This document shows positions 25,567 to 34,095 of a stretch of DNA of 36,211 nucleotides, one piece after another (position 1 is the stretch's first letter; each line of letters opens with the position of its first letter). Source of the stretch: Prochlorococcus sp. AG-436-C13. Lineage in GTDB: Bacteria; Cyanobacteriota; Cyanobacteriia; PCC-6307; Cyanobiaceae. The notes beneath the pieces were generated by a model. That model did not search any database, was not told the origin of the DNA, and saw nothing but the letters and a program-made list of their open reading frames with translations. Position numbers and translations under genes: made by a program. The stretch lies in the NCBI GenBank assembly GCA_003212695.1, contig QCPC01000017.1:1-36211 (forward strand). The letters are read 5' to 3'.

Positions 25567-25986
25567 ATGGATAAAAATAGTGAAAGTCTTTTTGAAAATG
25601 CTATGGCTAGGTATCAATCTGGCGAGGAAGCAAGTTTATTAATAAAAGATTTTGAAGTTATTACCAATTCATCACCTAATCAATCCGCTGGATGGACATG
25701 TTTAGCTTGGTTGCAGTTGCTTTGTGAACAAAATAATGATGCTTTGAGGTCTGCAAGAATTGCTGTAAAGTTAAACGCTCAGGATCCTCAATCAAGAATT
25801 AATCTTAGTGTTGCTTTGCTTGAAACTAATTCTAAGGGTGTTAGGGAACATATTGAATTTGTTAAGAGAGCTTTGTTGATAGTTCCAGAGCTTGAAAAAG
25901 AATTAAAAGTTTCAATAGAAGATGGATTGGAACGTAAACCCAATTGGGATTCTTTAAATAAAGTGAAGTTGTGGTTGGGGTTATAA
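25567..25986 (+). CDS. Tetratricopeptide-repeat-like protein, 139 aa
   Basis: An all-helical soluble protein whose centre reads like one to two TPR units: PNQSAGWTCLAWLQLLCEQN with DALRSARIAVKLNAQDP. The W-x2-L-A/G-x2-Y/L spacing and proline ends fit the repeat. TPRs bind other proteins, and the partner is unknown. The stop is one base before the TTG start of the LpxB-related gene, so translation is likely coupled. The call as TPR is good, but nothing points to a specific function. Confidence 0.75.
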   Translation: MDKNSESLFENAMARYQSGEEASLLIKDFEVITNSSPNQSAGWTCLAWLQLLCEQNNDALRSARIAVKLNAQDPQSRINLSVALLETNSKGVREHIEFVKRALLIVPELEKELKVSIEDGLERKPNWDSLNKVKLWLGL

Positions 25987-25987
25987 T

Positions 25988-27187
25988 TTGGCTAATTTAC
26001 TTCTAATAAGTAATGGTCATGGCGAAGATATATCAGGTTCATTATTAGGTGTCGAATTAAAAAAGCAAGGACACATTGTGTTTGCTTTTCCAATGGTTGG
26101 TCAAGGTATTTCTTATAAAAAAGTAGGTATAGAAACTCTTGGATATAGGAAAGAATTTAGTACAGGAGGTTTGGGCTATACTTCTTTTCTTGGAAGATTA
26201 ACAGAAATATTAGAAGGGCAATTAACTTATTTATTTTTCAGCATTATTAGATTATTGATTATTTCAAGAAAATTTGATCTTTTAATTGTTGTTGGAGATG
26301 TTCTGCCTCTTTTAGCGTCTTGGATGAGTCGTAAAAAATCTGTAGTTTACTTAGTTGCTTATTCTAGTCATTATGAAGGTAAATTAAATCTACCTTGGCC
26401 TACTTCTAATTGCCTAAAAAGTAAAAGAGTTTTGAATATTTATACTCGAGATAAATTGACATCTGAGGATTTAAGTAATCAATTAAAACGTCCAGTTTTG
26501 TTTTTAGGTAATCCATTTATGGACTCAGTTTTGTCAAATAAAAAAGAATTAAATAAAAAGTCTTTTCGCTTAGGTATATTACCAGGTAGTAGAAGACCCG
26601 AATTAGAACGAAATATATTAATGATTCTTCGTGTTTTGGAGCTTATGCCTAATTACATTTTATTAGATAAAAATATTAGTTTTGATATGGCATTAGTTGA
26701 TTCTTTGAATCAAAATGACCTCTTAAAAGTAGTTGATAAATATGGCTGGAGAATAATTAATTTTTCTATTAAAACTAATTCATTTATTTTAGTAAAGGGA
26801 TCTTGTAAAATTATTGTTCATAGGAATTCTTTTGCTGAGGTCTTAAGAAGTAGTGATCTAATCTTTTGTATGGCTGGTACTGCTGCTGAGCAGTCTATAG
26901 GCCTTGCAAAACCAGTCATTCAATTGCCTGGAAAGGGCCCTCAGTTTACTTCTAATTTTGCTGAAGCTCAGAGGAGGTTGCTTGGACCAACAGTTTTCTG
27001 TGCCCAAGAAAATGTTATAGATAAAGTTGATATTTACCTTGATACTGCAAATTTGATACTTGAAATAAGAGAGAGACTGAATAAAGATCCTGTTTTTTAT
27101 AAACAATGTATAACACAAGCTAAATTAAGGCTTGGTTATGAAGGAGGAACTAAGAGGATTGTTGAGTCAATCAGTTATTTATTATAA
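25988..27187 (+). CDS. LpxB-related glycosyltransferase (TIGR03492 type)
   Basis: A 399-residue GT-B-like protein that begins LLISNGHGEDISGSLLGVEL, the glycine-rich start of lipid-A-disaccharide synthase relatives. The later segments LGILPGSRRPELERN (a family hallmark) and FCMAGTAAEQSIGLAKPVIQLPGKGPQFT fit the UDP-sugar-binding C-terminal domain. True LpxB is usually about 380 residues. This cyanobacterial group is related but separate, and its acceptor is unproven. The start is TTG. The gene follows the TPR gene by one base and ends in an AT-only hairpin. Confidence 0.85.
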   Translation: MANLLLISNGHGEDISGSLLGVELKKQGHIVFAFPMVGQGISYKKVGIETLGYRKEFSTGGLGYTSFLGRLTEILEGQLTYLFFSIIRLLIISRKFDLLIVVGDVLPLLASWMSRKKSVVYLVAYSSHYEGKLNLPWPTSNCLKSKRVLNIYTRDKLTSEDLSNQLKRPVLFLGNPFMDSVLSNKKELNKKSFRLGILPGSRRPELERNILMILRVLELMPNYILLDKNISFDMALVDSLNQNDLLKVVDKYGWRIINFSIKTNSFILVKGSCKIIVHRNSFAEVLRSSDLIFCMAGTAAEQSIGLAKPVIQLPGKGPQFTSNFAEAQRRLLGPTVFCAQENVIDKVDIYLDTANLILEIRERLNKDPVFYKQCITQAKLRLGYEGGTKRIVESISYLL

Positions 27188-27201
27188 TAATTTTATTATT
27201 A
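27185..27201. terminator. AT-only hairpin between convergent genes
   Basis: TAATAAT (27185-27191) and ATTATTA (27195-27201) are exact reverse complements around a TTT loop and are followed by CTTTT. The LpxB-related stop TAA starts the left arm. The position is right for a bidirectional terminator between convergent genes. However, seven A-T pairs with no G-C pair make a weak stem, so the call is tentative. Confidence 0.25.
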
Positions 27202-27218
27202 CTTTTATCTACATATAT

Positions 27219-28151
27219 CTATGATTTAGTAATATCTAAAAGTGCATGACTTAGTTCAGAGTATTTAAATATGAAATTATATTTAGAAAGTCGATTTGAA
27301 ATTACTTTTTGGCCTTCAAGAACTACTTTCGCACCATCTCCTAATAATAATTTTATTAATGCCCCAGGAACAGGTAATAGATTTGGACGATTAAGTGTTT
27401 TCCCTAGATTTTCGCAGAAGAGTTTCATTGTTACGGGATTTGGACTAACCCCATTAAGAACTCCAGAACAATTTTGATGAGTTAGTGCATATTCAATGAT
27501 TCTGCATAGATCAGTTCTGTGAATCCAGCTCATCCATTGCATTCCATTACCTAAAGGTCCTCCAAAACCTGCTCGAAATACTGGAAGCATTTTTTTTAAT
27601 GCCCCACCATTTTGACCCAGCACTATTCCTGTTCTAATTATTACTAATCTTGTGTTTCGAGGTTTTTTGTTCGCAATTGCTTCCCATCTTTCACATAGCG
27701 TTGCCAAGAAATCTTTTCCGGAAGGACTTGATTCATTAAATATCATATCGGAGCTTGTTCCGTAATATCCTATAGCTGATCCATTGACTAAAACTTGTAT
27801 AGGTTTTTTCAGTTTGGACATTGCTTTTATCAATTCAGATGTCGTATTTAAGCGACTTTTTTTTATTTCTTTGCACTGTTGTTTGCTCCATCTTTTTTCT
27901 GCAATAGCTTCTCCTGTAAGATTAATTACACCCTCTACTTTTTTTATTGCATCTCCTAGATCACCCTTTTCCCAAGATTCAGTAGAAGATGGATTTGAAT
28001 TCAAAAAGGTTATTTTTTCTTTATACTTAGCAAATTTATTTTCTCTAGATTTCTTTCTGCTTACAATAGTTAATTCATGACCAGATTGAATAAGAATTGG
28101 AACTAATTCAGATCCAATAAAACCTGTACAGCCGAGAAGTAGAAGACGCAT
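27219..28151 (-). CDS. TIGR01777 family NAD-dependent epimerase
   Basis: A 310-residue short-chain-dehydrogenase-fold protein with the nucleotide motif LLLGCTGFIGSELVPIL (G7-x2-G-x2-G). It also has the family's VINLTGEAIAEKRWSKQQCKEIKKSRLNTT, GSAIGYYGTSSD with the Y, and WMSWIHRTDLCRIIEYAL. Members include YfcH and plant/cyanobacterial proteins once labelled SulA. The substrate is unknown, and in plants a relative is linked to plastid division. It is a single gene, convergent with the LpxB-related gene and divergent from ndhO. Confidence 0.92.
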   Translation of the reverse strand: MRLLLLGCTGFIGSELVPILIQSGHELTIVSRKKSRENKFAKYKEKITFLNSNPSSTESWEKGDLGDAIKKVEGVINLTGEAIAEKRWSKQQCKEIKKSRLNTTSELIKAMSKLKKPIQVLVNGSAIGYYGTSSDMIFNESSPSGKDFLATLCERWEAIANKKPRNTRLVIIRTGIVLGQNGGALKKMLPVFRAGFGGPLGNGMQWMSWIHRTDLCRIIEYALTHQNCSGVLNGVSPNPVTMKLFCENLGKTLNRPNLLPVPGALIKLLLGDGAKVVLEGQKVISNRLSKYNFIFKYSELSHALLDITKS

Positions 28152-28229
28152 AATAACTCAGTTCTTTGATAGACCTAAATTTGTTGCTAAAAAGAGAATA
28201 AGTTCATTTTATATTGGTTTTTCATTTTG

Positions 28230-28478
28230 ATGACAGACACTCATTCTTCTATCAATACACCAAAACCCCTTAGAAAGGGTGCTTTAGTTCGTGTAAATGC
28301 TGAAGCATATCGAAATAGCCTTGAATCTACTGCTAGCGATGAATTGCCTCCTGGATATATTTTTGAAGGACCTGGAGAACTTTTAGTTGTGAAAGGCGAA
28401 TATGGACAAGTGCGATGGAGAAGACCTGTCCCAGATGTATGGTTAAGGATTGATCAGTTAGAAGAATGGGTACAATAA
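28230..28478 (+). CDS. ndhO: NAD(P)H-quinone oxidoreductase subunit O
   Basis: A small peripheral, cyanobacteria/plastid-specific subunit of NDH-1. The body begins LRKGALVRVNAEAYRNSLES and carries YIFEGPGELLVVKGEYGQVRWRRPVPDVWLRIDQLE, the whole family core. The ATG at 28230 gives 82 residues. A TTG one codon earlier is also open. The first 15 residues (TDTHSSINTPKP) are a variable leader that most family members lack. The gene is divergent from the TIGR01777 gene and convergent on the J-domain gene, so it is probably transcribed alone. Confidence 0.95.
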   Translation: MTDTHSSINTPKPLRKGALVRVNAEAYRNSLESTASDELPPGYIFEGPGELLVVKGEYGQVRWRRPVPDVWLRIDQLEEWVQ

Positions 28479-28493
28479 TTAAAAAGGTTATTT

Positions 28494-29150
28494 TTACAAA
28501 AATGATAACTGCTGAATTTCTTTCTCAAGTTCTGATCTTTGTATTTTTGCTTTAAGGAGCATTTCTTTCCCATCATGAAGATAGCTTTCTACATAACCTG
28601 AGGTATAAATTTCCCACTCATTTATACCATCTTCAATTTCCGAAAAACATTGATAAAGAGTAAGACTAAGACTATTAATAGTATTTGGTGTAGCTAAAGA
28701 GAGATAAATTGTTTTTATTTGTCTTAATTTCTTTTGGCTATTGTAAATAAAATTACAAAAGGATTTCATCAGGATGTCATCATAAGGATCAGCAGAAAGT
28801 TCCTTTATTTTATCTGGAAATCGATTTATAATATCCAGCATTAAACTGTCGATAGGCCTATATACAATTTTTAGCCATTGAGAGATTTCTTTATCTTTAT
28901 CTGAGCTTTTATTTTCTTTTCCTTTAAAATTATCAACAGATAATTGTGATTGATGCTTGCTTCTTGTTAACTCTTCTCTAATTTTTTTGTCTTTTAATAT
29001 TTCCCAAGCAGCATTTATAGCAAGGATTTTTTCTTCATCTCCTCCAGTATCTGGATGATATTTTTTAACTAAAGCCCTATGTGCATGCTTTATTTCTGAA
29101 AGCGTGGCATTTTCAGAAATACCTAATGTTTTAAAGGGATTATTTTCCAT
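28494..29150 (-). CDS. J-domain (DnaJ-like) protein
   Basis: The N-terminal J domain covers about residues 4-60: NPFKTLGISENATLSEIKHAHRALVKKYHPDTGG, with the essential HPD at 32-34. It recruits and activates an Hsp70. The remaining 150 residues have no Gly/Phe-rich, zinc-finger or C-terminal substrate domain, so this is a class III J-protein whose target is set by the unique tail. The tail is helical and mildly charged and I do not recognise it. Its stop lies 15 bases after the ndhO stop, and it starts 24 bases after cysK, with which it may be co-transcribed. Confidence 0.9.
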   Translation of the reverse strand: MENNPFKTLGISENATLSEIKHAHRALVKKYHPDTGGDEEKILAINAAWEILKDKKIREELTRSKHQSQLSVDNFKGKENKSSDKDKEISQWLKIVYRPIDSLMLDIINRFPDKIKELSADPYDDILMKSFCNFIYNSQKKLRQIKTIYLSLATPNTINSLSLTLYQCFSEIEDGINEWEIYTSGYVESYLHDGKEMLLKAKIQRSELEKEIQQLSFL

Positions 29151-29174
29151 ATGTTTAATGCTTTAATGGATAAG

Positions 29175-30143
29175 TTAAATATATCCATGTTGTTTTGGTT
29201 GTATAGATGAGAAACTATTAAACATTGCCGTTGATAAATATCTTTCTCCGAAACTGGGTAATATAATCACTAAACGTTTGGATGCCATTTCTGGCCGTTT
29301 TCCTATTTTTAATGCAGCAGAAACAGCGGCTCCACTGCTAACACCACTTAATAGACCTTCTTGTCTTGCGAGTTCTCTTCCAGCTTCGATTGCGTCTAGA
29401 TCGTCAACTTCTAGGATCTCATCAATTAAGGATTTATCAAGAACTTTAGGAATGAAGCCAGCGCCAATGCCTTGAATAATATGAGGTCCCGGAGGTTTGC
29501 CAGAAAGAACAGCACTTGAACTTGGTTCTATTGCAAAAACCTTTAATTTGGGATTTCTTTCTTTTAGAATTTTTCCACAGCCAGTTATGGTTCCACCAGT
29601 TCCTACTCCTGCTATCAATCCATCAATTTTTCCTTCGCAGTCTGCCCAAATCTCTTCTGCAGTAGTAGCTTCATGAATTTTAGGATTTGCAGGATTATCG
29701 AATTGCTGCAATAAATATGCATTAGGAATTGAATTGATTAGTTCTTTTGCAAGATTTATAGCTCCTTGCATTCCCTCTTTCCCTGGAGTGAGTTGTAGTT
29801 CTGCCCCATAAGCACGAAGCATTGCTCTTCTTTCGGTACTCATTGTGTCAGGCATTGTAAGAATTAATCTGTATCCTTTCGCTGCCGAGACCATTGCAAG
29901 AGCTATTCCTGTATTCCCACTGGTAGGTTCTATTAGAACAGTTTTCCCAGGACTAATAGTACCTTCTTGTTCAGCAACTTTGACCATTGCTCCAGCTATT
30001 CGGTCTTTAACCGAAGCTGTTGGATTAAAACTTTCTAGCTTGGCTAGTAATTCTGCTTTGCACCCGTAGAATTTGGGAAGTCTATTTAATCTTACTAGTG
30101 GTGTTTTGCCAACTAGATTGGTTATGTCAGAAGCTATTGGCAT
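29175..30143 (-). CDS. cysK: Cysteine synthase (O-acetylserine sulfhydrylase)
   Basis: A PLP enzyme that makes cysteine from O-acetylserine and sulfide. The PLP lysine is K46 in [27 protein letters not shown] binds the substrate carboxylate, [12 protein letters not shown] holds the PLP phosphate, and SGVSSGAAV closes the active site. The 322 residues are complete. It belongs to the CysK group rather than cystathionine beta-synthase because no C-terminal regulatory domain follows. The 109 bases upstream include a small direct repeat, AAATCAATA twice in tandem near 30219-30236, of unknown significance. Confidence 0.96.
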   Translation of the reverse strand: MPIASDITNLVGKTPLVRLNRLPKFYGCKAELLAKLESFNPTASVKDRIAGAMVKVAEQEGTISPGKTVLIEPTSGNTGIALAMVSAAKGYRLILTMPDTMSTERRAMLRAYGAELQLTPGKEGMQGAINLAKELINSIPNAYLLQQFDNPANPKIHEATTAEEIWADCEGKIDGLIAGVGTGGTITGCGKILKERNPKLKVFAIEPSSSAVLSGKPPGPHIIQGIGAGFIPKVLDKSLIDEILEVDDLDAIEAGRELARQEGLLSGVSSGAAVSAALKIGKRPEMASKRLVIILPSFGERYLSTAMFNSFSSIQPKQHGYI

Positions 30144-30252
30144 TAAGTTCCTTGATTAGTTCTCTTATGAAGAAGGACAAACTGTCTTTATTTACATATT
30201 ATTTTCAATTCAAAGCGAAAATCAATAAAATCAATAAGTTTGAGAAATTGCT

Positions 30253-30513
30253 GTGTATTTAATTGAGCTAGCTCTGAAATTGAGCCCACTTCCATTGTCA
30301 GTTCAACGGAAAGAATTAGAGGATGCTAAAAAGCTTTATCAGTCCATTAAGCAATCTTTGAATAATGGAGATCCTAAGCTTTTGGAAATCTCTTGTGAAC
30401 AAATAGAAGATAAGAAAATTGCAGTTTTGATAAGCGAGGTTTTAGCTGTTCAAATGTATGAAAAAACTTCAGTTGTAGGCACTAGAAGGCCAGGATTTTC
30501 TTTTGAACAGTAA
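30253..30513 (+). CDS. Small conserved-looking protein of unknown function, 86 aa
   Basis: A GTG-started frame giving a soluble helical protein: [32 protein letters not shown], then an amphipathic middle, ending [14 protein letters not shown] do not know the family, though an 'L.SP.PLSV.RK...DA..LY' pattern looks conserved. It ends five bases before the ABC ATPase gene and so may be its partner. No membrane segment is present, so it is not the missing transporter subunit. A 31-codon ATG frame (30167-30262) overlaps its start but lacks support. Confidence 0.6.
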   Translation: MYLIELALKLSPLPLSVQRKELEDAKKLYQSIKQSLNNGDPKLLEISCEQIEDKKIAVLISEVLAVQMYEKTSVVGTRRPGFSFEQ

Positions 30514-30518
30514 ATAGG

Positions 30519-31217
30519 ATGCTAGGTAAAGCACATAAATCCTTAGGGGCTAAATATTTAGGACATGGTTTAGTACTAGAGAATATTTCTTTTTCATGGA
30601 AAGCTGGCAATAAGGCTCTTGAAAACTGCACTTTTTCTATTCCAAGGCCAGGTCTATGGATGATTGTGGGAGGTAATGGTAGTGGTAAGAGCACTTTATT
30701 TAGATTAATTAGTGGAATAATTGAACCTCAAAGTGGTCAAATGTTTTGCTCTTTGAAGCCTGCATTAATGTTGCAGAATCCAGATCATCATTTGCTTTTA
30801 CCCAGTTGTGGAAGTGATTTGCTGTTAAGCCTTCCTCTAGGCTTGAACGCTATTGAGAGGAATAAAAAAATAAACTTTGCACTTGAACAGGTTGGATTAA
30901 AAGATTTTGCAGATAGGCCAATTCACACTCTTAGTGGAGGTCAGAAGCAGCGTCTTGCTTTAGCAGGAGCCTTGCTAAGTCAATCCAATCTGCTTTTGCT
31001 TGATGAACCTACGGCTTTATTAGATCCATTAAGTCAGAAATCAATTTTAAAAATTGTTAGGAAGATATCAAGAGAATCTAATAAAAAGCCCATTACTGCT
31101 CTTTGGATTACTCATCGTCTTGAAGAGCTTACATATTGTGATGGTGCTGCAATTATGAGACAAGGCCAGTTGGGGCAATGGTCTTCAGGCGAAAAAATTA
31201 TTAGTAAGTTAAATTGA
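30519..31217 (+). CDS. ABC transporter ATP-binding protein, ECF/cobalt type
   Basis: A complete 232-residue ABC ATPase: Walker A GGNGSGKS (51-58), Q-loop LMLQNPDHHLL (84-94), signature LSGGQKQR (138-145), Walker B NLLLLDEP (157-164) and switch H199. The Q-N-P-D-x-H form of the Q-loop is typical of energy-coupling-factor ATPases (CbiO/EcfA) and the plastid ABCI relatives. No membrane or substrate-binding subunit lies adjacent, so the cargo is unknown. tRNA-Asn starts 43 bases after its stop, on the same strand, and may be read from the same transcript. Confidence 0.9.
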   Translation: MLGKAHKSLGAKYLGHGLVLENISFSWKAGNKALENCTFSIPRPGLWMIVGGNGSGKSTLFRLISGIIEPQSGQMFCSLKPALMLQNPDHHLLLPSCGSDLLLSLPLGLNAIERNKKINFALEQVGLKDFADRPIHTLSGGQKQRLALAGALLSQSNLLLLDEPTALLDPLSQKSILKIVRKISRESNKKPITALWITHRLEELTYCDGAAIMRQGQLGQWSSGEKIISKLN

Positions 31218-31260
31218 CTTGCGGTAGGAGGGTGATCAAGGTTAGGTTCTGTGGGTGCTT

Positions 31261-31332
31261 TCCTCGGTAGCTCAGTGGTAGAGCGATCGGCTGTTAACCG
31301 ATTGGTCGCAGGTTCGAATCCCGCCCGGGGAG
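31261..31332 (+). tRNA. trnN: tRNA-Asn (anticodon GUU)
   Basis: The 72-base sequence folds into a full cloverleaf. The acceptor stem is TCCTCGG with CCGGGGA (one T-G wobble) and discriminator G. The D arm is GCTC/GAGC. The anticodon stem is ATCGG/CCGAT with loop CTGTTAA, giving GUU for asparagine. The T arm is GCAGG-TTCGAAT-CCCGC. The T stem has one A-C mismatch at positions 51/63, where close relatives should have A-U. No CCA is encoded; the next bases are TTTT. The sequence otherwise matches the well-conserved plastid/cyanobacterial trnN. Confidence 0.97.
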
Positions 31333-31713
31333 TTTTAAAATCCGTAAAACCTAAATTTTGGATTTTATGGGTTTGTATTAGATTCAATTTTTGCTTCAGA
31401 AACCTTAATTTTATTCTTGGATTAATTTGCAAAATTATTGATTTAAAAAATCTGATGAGATGGGTTTTCAGCAAAAAGTTGACAAGGAAACTTTAAATTT
31501 TCCACTTAAAATCGAAAGAAATTATAAAAGCTCAAATTTTAAGGTAGAGTTGGTCGGGTTTGTAAAGCCTCTCAGGTAAATAGATTTAAAGAAAATTCGC
31601 AACTTTATGTTGATATTCTAATTCTGCATTAAATCGAAAATCTTGAGAGAATCGTACAAATTCTTAAAGAGCAGTCAATTTCTGCTCAATCATTTAAAAT
31701 TGAGCACTTTCTA
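31333..31713. other. Intergenic region between tRNA-Asn and rpaA
   Basis: About 380 bases without a protein gene, the longest gene-free stretch here. Just after the tRNA, AAAATCC and GGATTTT (about 31337-31375) can pair around a long loop and may mark the tRNA's 3' end. A consensus-like TTGACA lies at 31479-31484, but no -10 element sits 16-18 bases downstream. A TATAAA is present at 31523-31528. The last 45 bases hold two alternative hairpins, described separately. I find no known riboswitch or second RNA gene. Confidence 0.6.
31669..31706 (+). promoter_or_regulatory. Two mutually exclusive hairpins in the rpaA leader
   Basis: Hairpin A pairs GAGCAG (31669-31674) with CTGCTC (31682-31687). 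Hairpin B pairs TGCTCAAT (31683-31690) with ATTGAGCA (31699-31706) around an eight-base loop. The two share 31683-31687, so only one can form. The right arm of B contains GAG at 31702-31704, the only ribosome-binding-like sequence before the ATG at 31714. B would therefore hide it and A would free it. Both stems are exact. A regulatory role is inference. Confidence 0.5.
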
Positions 31714-32475
31714 ATGAAGCCTTGCATTTTGTTAATTGAAGATGACAAGGACATGCGAGAGCTTGTATCTGGTCACTTGCAACACACTGGCTTTGATGTT
31801 CAGAGTGCAGAAGATGGAATTAAAGGACAGGCCTTGGCCCTTCAATATAAGCCTGATTTAATTCTTCTAGATTTAATGCTTCCTAATGTAGATGGGCTTA
31901 CTCTTTGTCAGAGGCTTAGAAGAGATGAGAGAACAGCTTCTATACCAATTCTTATGATTACCGCTTTAGGTGCAACTAAGGATAAGGTGACAGGTTTTAA
32001 TTCTGGTGCAGATGATTATCTAACTAAACCATTCGACCTTGAGGAATTGCAAGTCAGAATTAAAGCTCTTCTTAGGAGGACTAATCGTGCACCATTAGGG
32101 AGTACAGGACATCCTGAAATCCTAAGTTATGGTCCAATGACTTTGGTTCCAGAGAGATTTGAGGCTATTTGGTTTGAAGAGCCTGTTAGATTAACTCATT
32201 TGGAGTTTGAATTATTACATTGCCTACTTCAAAGGCATGGTCAAACGGTTGCCCCATCTTTAATCCTTAAAGAGGTTTGGGGATATGAACCAGATGATGA
32301 TATTGAAACTATACGGGTTCATGTTCGCCATTTAAGAACAAAGCTTGAGCCAGAACCTCGTAAACCTATATTTATCAAAACTGTATATGGTGCTGGCTAT
32401 TGCTTGGAGTTGCCTAAAGGTGAGCAAATTGATCAAGTTAAGCAATTGATTTTTAATAAACGTACTCAAACTTAA
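31714..32475 (+). CDS. rpaA: Response regulator RpaA (OmpR family)
   Basis: A 253-residue regulator with an N-terminal receiver domain (acidic E9/D10/D11, phospho-acceptor D53 in [10 protein letters not shown] in YLTKPF) and a C-terminal winged-helix domain. The linker and DNA-binding part, [15 protein letters not shown] with [23 protein letters not shown] and [20 protein letters not shown], match RpaA rather than RpaB. RpaA carries timing from the Kai oscillator, through SasA, to gene expression. It is the only regulator in the window and sits behind an unusually long, structured leader. The downstream genes run the other way, so it is transcribed alone. Confidence 0.93.
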   Translation: MKPCILLIEDDKDMRELVSGHLQHTGFDVQSAEDGIKGQALALQYKPDLILLDLMLPNVDGLTLCQRLRRDERTASIPILMITALGATKDKVTGFNSGADDYLTKPFDLEELQVRIKALLRRTNRAPLGSTGHPEILSYGPMTLVPERFEAIWFEEPVRLTHLEFELLHCLLQRHGQTVAPSLILKEVWGYEPDDDIETIRVHVRHLRTKLEPEPRKPIFIKTVYGAGYCLELPKGEQIDQVKQLIFNKRTQT

Positions 32476-32506
32476 TATTTCTACTTGATAGATTAACTTT
32501 TCATAT

Positions 32507-33448
32507 TTACTTAATTATTTCAATTAATGCTATTTCCCAGGCAATCCTTGGGTTTATATGAGAACTTAAATGAATTTTTAATTTTTCTAATCTTTTTATA
32601 ATAAATGAGTCAAATTTATTTTTCCACAAATTTTCTTGCATCCATCCTAATAGCCATATTTGATTCTCTAGATTAAGCTCTTCAGTTATTTCTTTTGCTA
32701 AATACAAGGCTTGTAATTTATTTTTTGGTATAACTATCGCTTTATCTAAGATTGAATTTGGTATATTTTCTAGATATTCAATATTTTTAGTTAATAAATC
32801 TGGGGAACCATTTGAGAGATTTAAAATCTCTTGCTTTTGTTTAAGGTCTTTGACTTTAATAAGTTTATTTTCTAATTCTTTAGTGTTTATAGGGTTGAAA
32901 TTGATTTTCTGACAGCGCGATATAATTGTTTCTAATAATTGTTCAGGTCTAGAAGAAATTAAAATTAATATCCCATTAATTGGTTCTTCTATTGTTTTAA
33001 GTAGTGCGTTTGAAGCTGATTCATTTAATGTTTCAACATCTTCTATAATCACAAGATTAAATTTTGATTTTAGTGGTTTTTTATTTAGAAAATTTCTTAA
33101 ATCTTTTATTTGATCAATGCGAATTTGAGGTGATGATTTGCTATGAATATTCTCTTTTTTAGCTTCAGATTTTTTTATTAATTTACCTTGATTTAAGTAT
33201 GTCGGTTCGATTAAGTGAAGATCGGGATGATTACCTTTTTCTAATAGATTTCTTGTATTAATTTCTGTTGAACATTTCTCTAAAATTCCTTCGAAGAATC
33301 TTAGTGCGATTTCTTTTTGCCCAACACCTTTTGGACCTTTAAAAAGATATGCTGGTGCTATTCTATTTTTATTAATTGATGAAGAAAGTATTTCTATTGC
33401 AATTGATTGATAATCTAATTCCTTAAAAATATTGTTATATTCTTTCAT
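32507..33448 (-). CDS. holB: DNA polymerase III delta-prime subunit
   Basis: An AAA-fold clamp-loader subunit. It begins FKELDYQSIAIEILSSSI, then has a P-loop-like segment AYLFKGPKGVGQKEIALRF. It keeps LVIIEDVETLNESASNALLKTIEEP and the SRC motif in IISRCQKINF. The P-loop reads G-V-G-Q-K rather than G-x-G-K-S/T, and the four zinc-binding cysteines of E. coli delta-prime are absent, so this is the non-hydrolysing stator type. The 313 residues are near standard. It starts two bases after the tmk stop, on the same strand. Confidence 0.92.
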   Translation of the reverse strand: MKEYNNIFKELDYQSIAIEILSSSINKNRIAPAYLFKGPKGVGQKEIALRFFEGILEKCSTEINTRNLLEKGNHPDLHLIEPTYLNQGKLIKKSEAKKENIHSKSSPQIRIDQIKDLRNFLNKKPLKSKFNLVIIEDVETLNESASNALLKTIEEPINGILILISSRPEQLLETIISRCQKINFNPINTKELENKLIKVKDLKQKQEILNLSNGSPDLLTKNIEYLENIPNSILDKAIVIPKNKLQALYLAKEITEELNLENQIWLLGWMQENLWKNKFDSFIIKRLEKLKIHLSSHINPRIAWEIALIEIIK

Positions 33449-33450
33449 TA

Positions 33451-34095
33451 TTATTTCTTTTCCATTTTACTTAAGGACTTAATAATACTTAGTTCTATTT
33501 GCTTGCTAACTATTTCTTTCTGTTGATTTGCAGGTATTATTGTCCAGTCCTTCTCTTTTGCAATAGTTTTAAATCCTTTTGCAACACGCTCTAAGAATAC
33601 TTGACCTTCTGATTCAATTCTATCTTCTGTTGTATTATGCCTTCTATGGATGCTTTCTGAAACAGATATATCTAGTAAAAGATTAATATCAGCTTTTACA
33701 CCTTGTGTTGCAATATCTTCTAATTGTTTTATTAATAGTTTATTTATTCTTCTGCCAAAACCTTGGTAGGCCATTGTAGAGCTACTATATCTATCACTAA
33801 TTATCCAATCTCCATTATTAATTATTGGCAGTATTTTCTGGCTAACATGTTGTGCTCTGTCTGCAGCATATAGAAGTAACTCTGTTAGATTTTTGGGCGC
33901 CTCATCTTTACAAACATTTAGTAATAATTGTCTTAATGATTCGCCTAACTTTGTTCCACCTGGTTCTCTTGTGATGAAAAGTTTTTTGCCTTCTGGCATT
34001 AGTCCACTATTTGGAAGCCATTTTGATAAATGTTTTATTTGAGTGCTTTTCCCACATCCATCAATACCTTCTAAAACAATAAAGATACCTTTCAT
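33451..34095 (-). CDS. tmk: Thymidylate kinase
   Basis: This enzyme phosphorylates dTMP to dTDP. The P-loop is EGIDGCGKST (9-18). The TMP-binding region has FITREPGGTKLGESLRQLLL, followed by LLYAADRAQHV, then the DRY motif in SDRYSSSTMAYQGFGR. The 214 residues are complete. Its ATG overlaps the stop of the copper-ATPase gene by four bases, and holB follows by two bases, giving a tight ATPase-tmk-holB unit read leftward. Confidence 0.96.
   Translation of the reverse strand: MKGIFIVLEGIDGCGKSTQIKHLSKWLPNSGLMPEGKKLFITREPGGTKLGESLRQLLLNVCKDEAPKNLTELLLYAADRAQHVSQKILPIINNGDWIISDRYSSSTMAYQGFGRRINKLLIKQLEDIATQGVKADINLLLDISVSESIHRRHNTTEDRIESEGQVFLERVAKGFKTIAKEKDWTIIPANQQKEIVSKQIELSIIKSLSKMEKK

Noticed and set aside
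30219-30236. Tandem AAATCAATA repeat as a regulator-binding site
   Set aside because: There are only two copies, both very AT-rich, and they match no operator I know. Chance occurrence is likely.
30167-30262. 31-codon ATG frame upstream of the 86-residue gene
   Set aside because: It is lysine- and asparagine-rich, overlaps the GTG start of the next gene and has no recognisable similarity. It is more likely chance.
31251-31496. Protein frames running across tRNA-Asn on both strands
   Set aside because: They are translations of the tRNA gene and AT-rich flank and have no protein-family features.
31479-31528. TTGACA (31479) and TATAAA (31523) as an rpaA promoter
   Set aside because: The two are 38 bases apart, and neither has a partner at 16-18 bases, so they do not form a sigma-70-type promoter.
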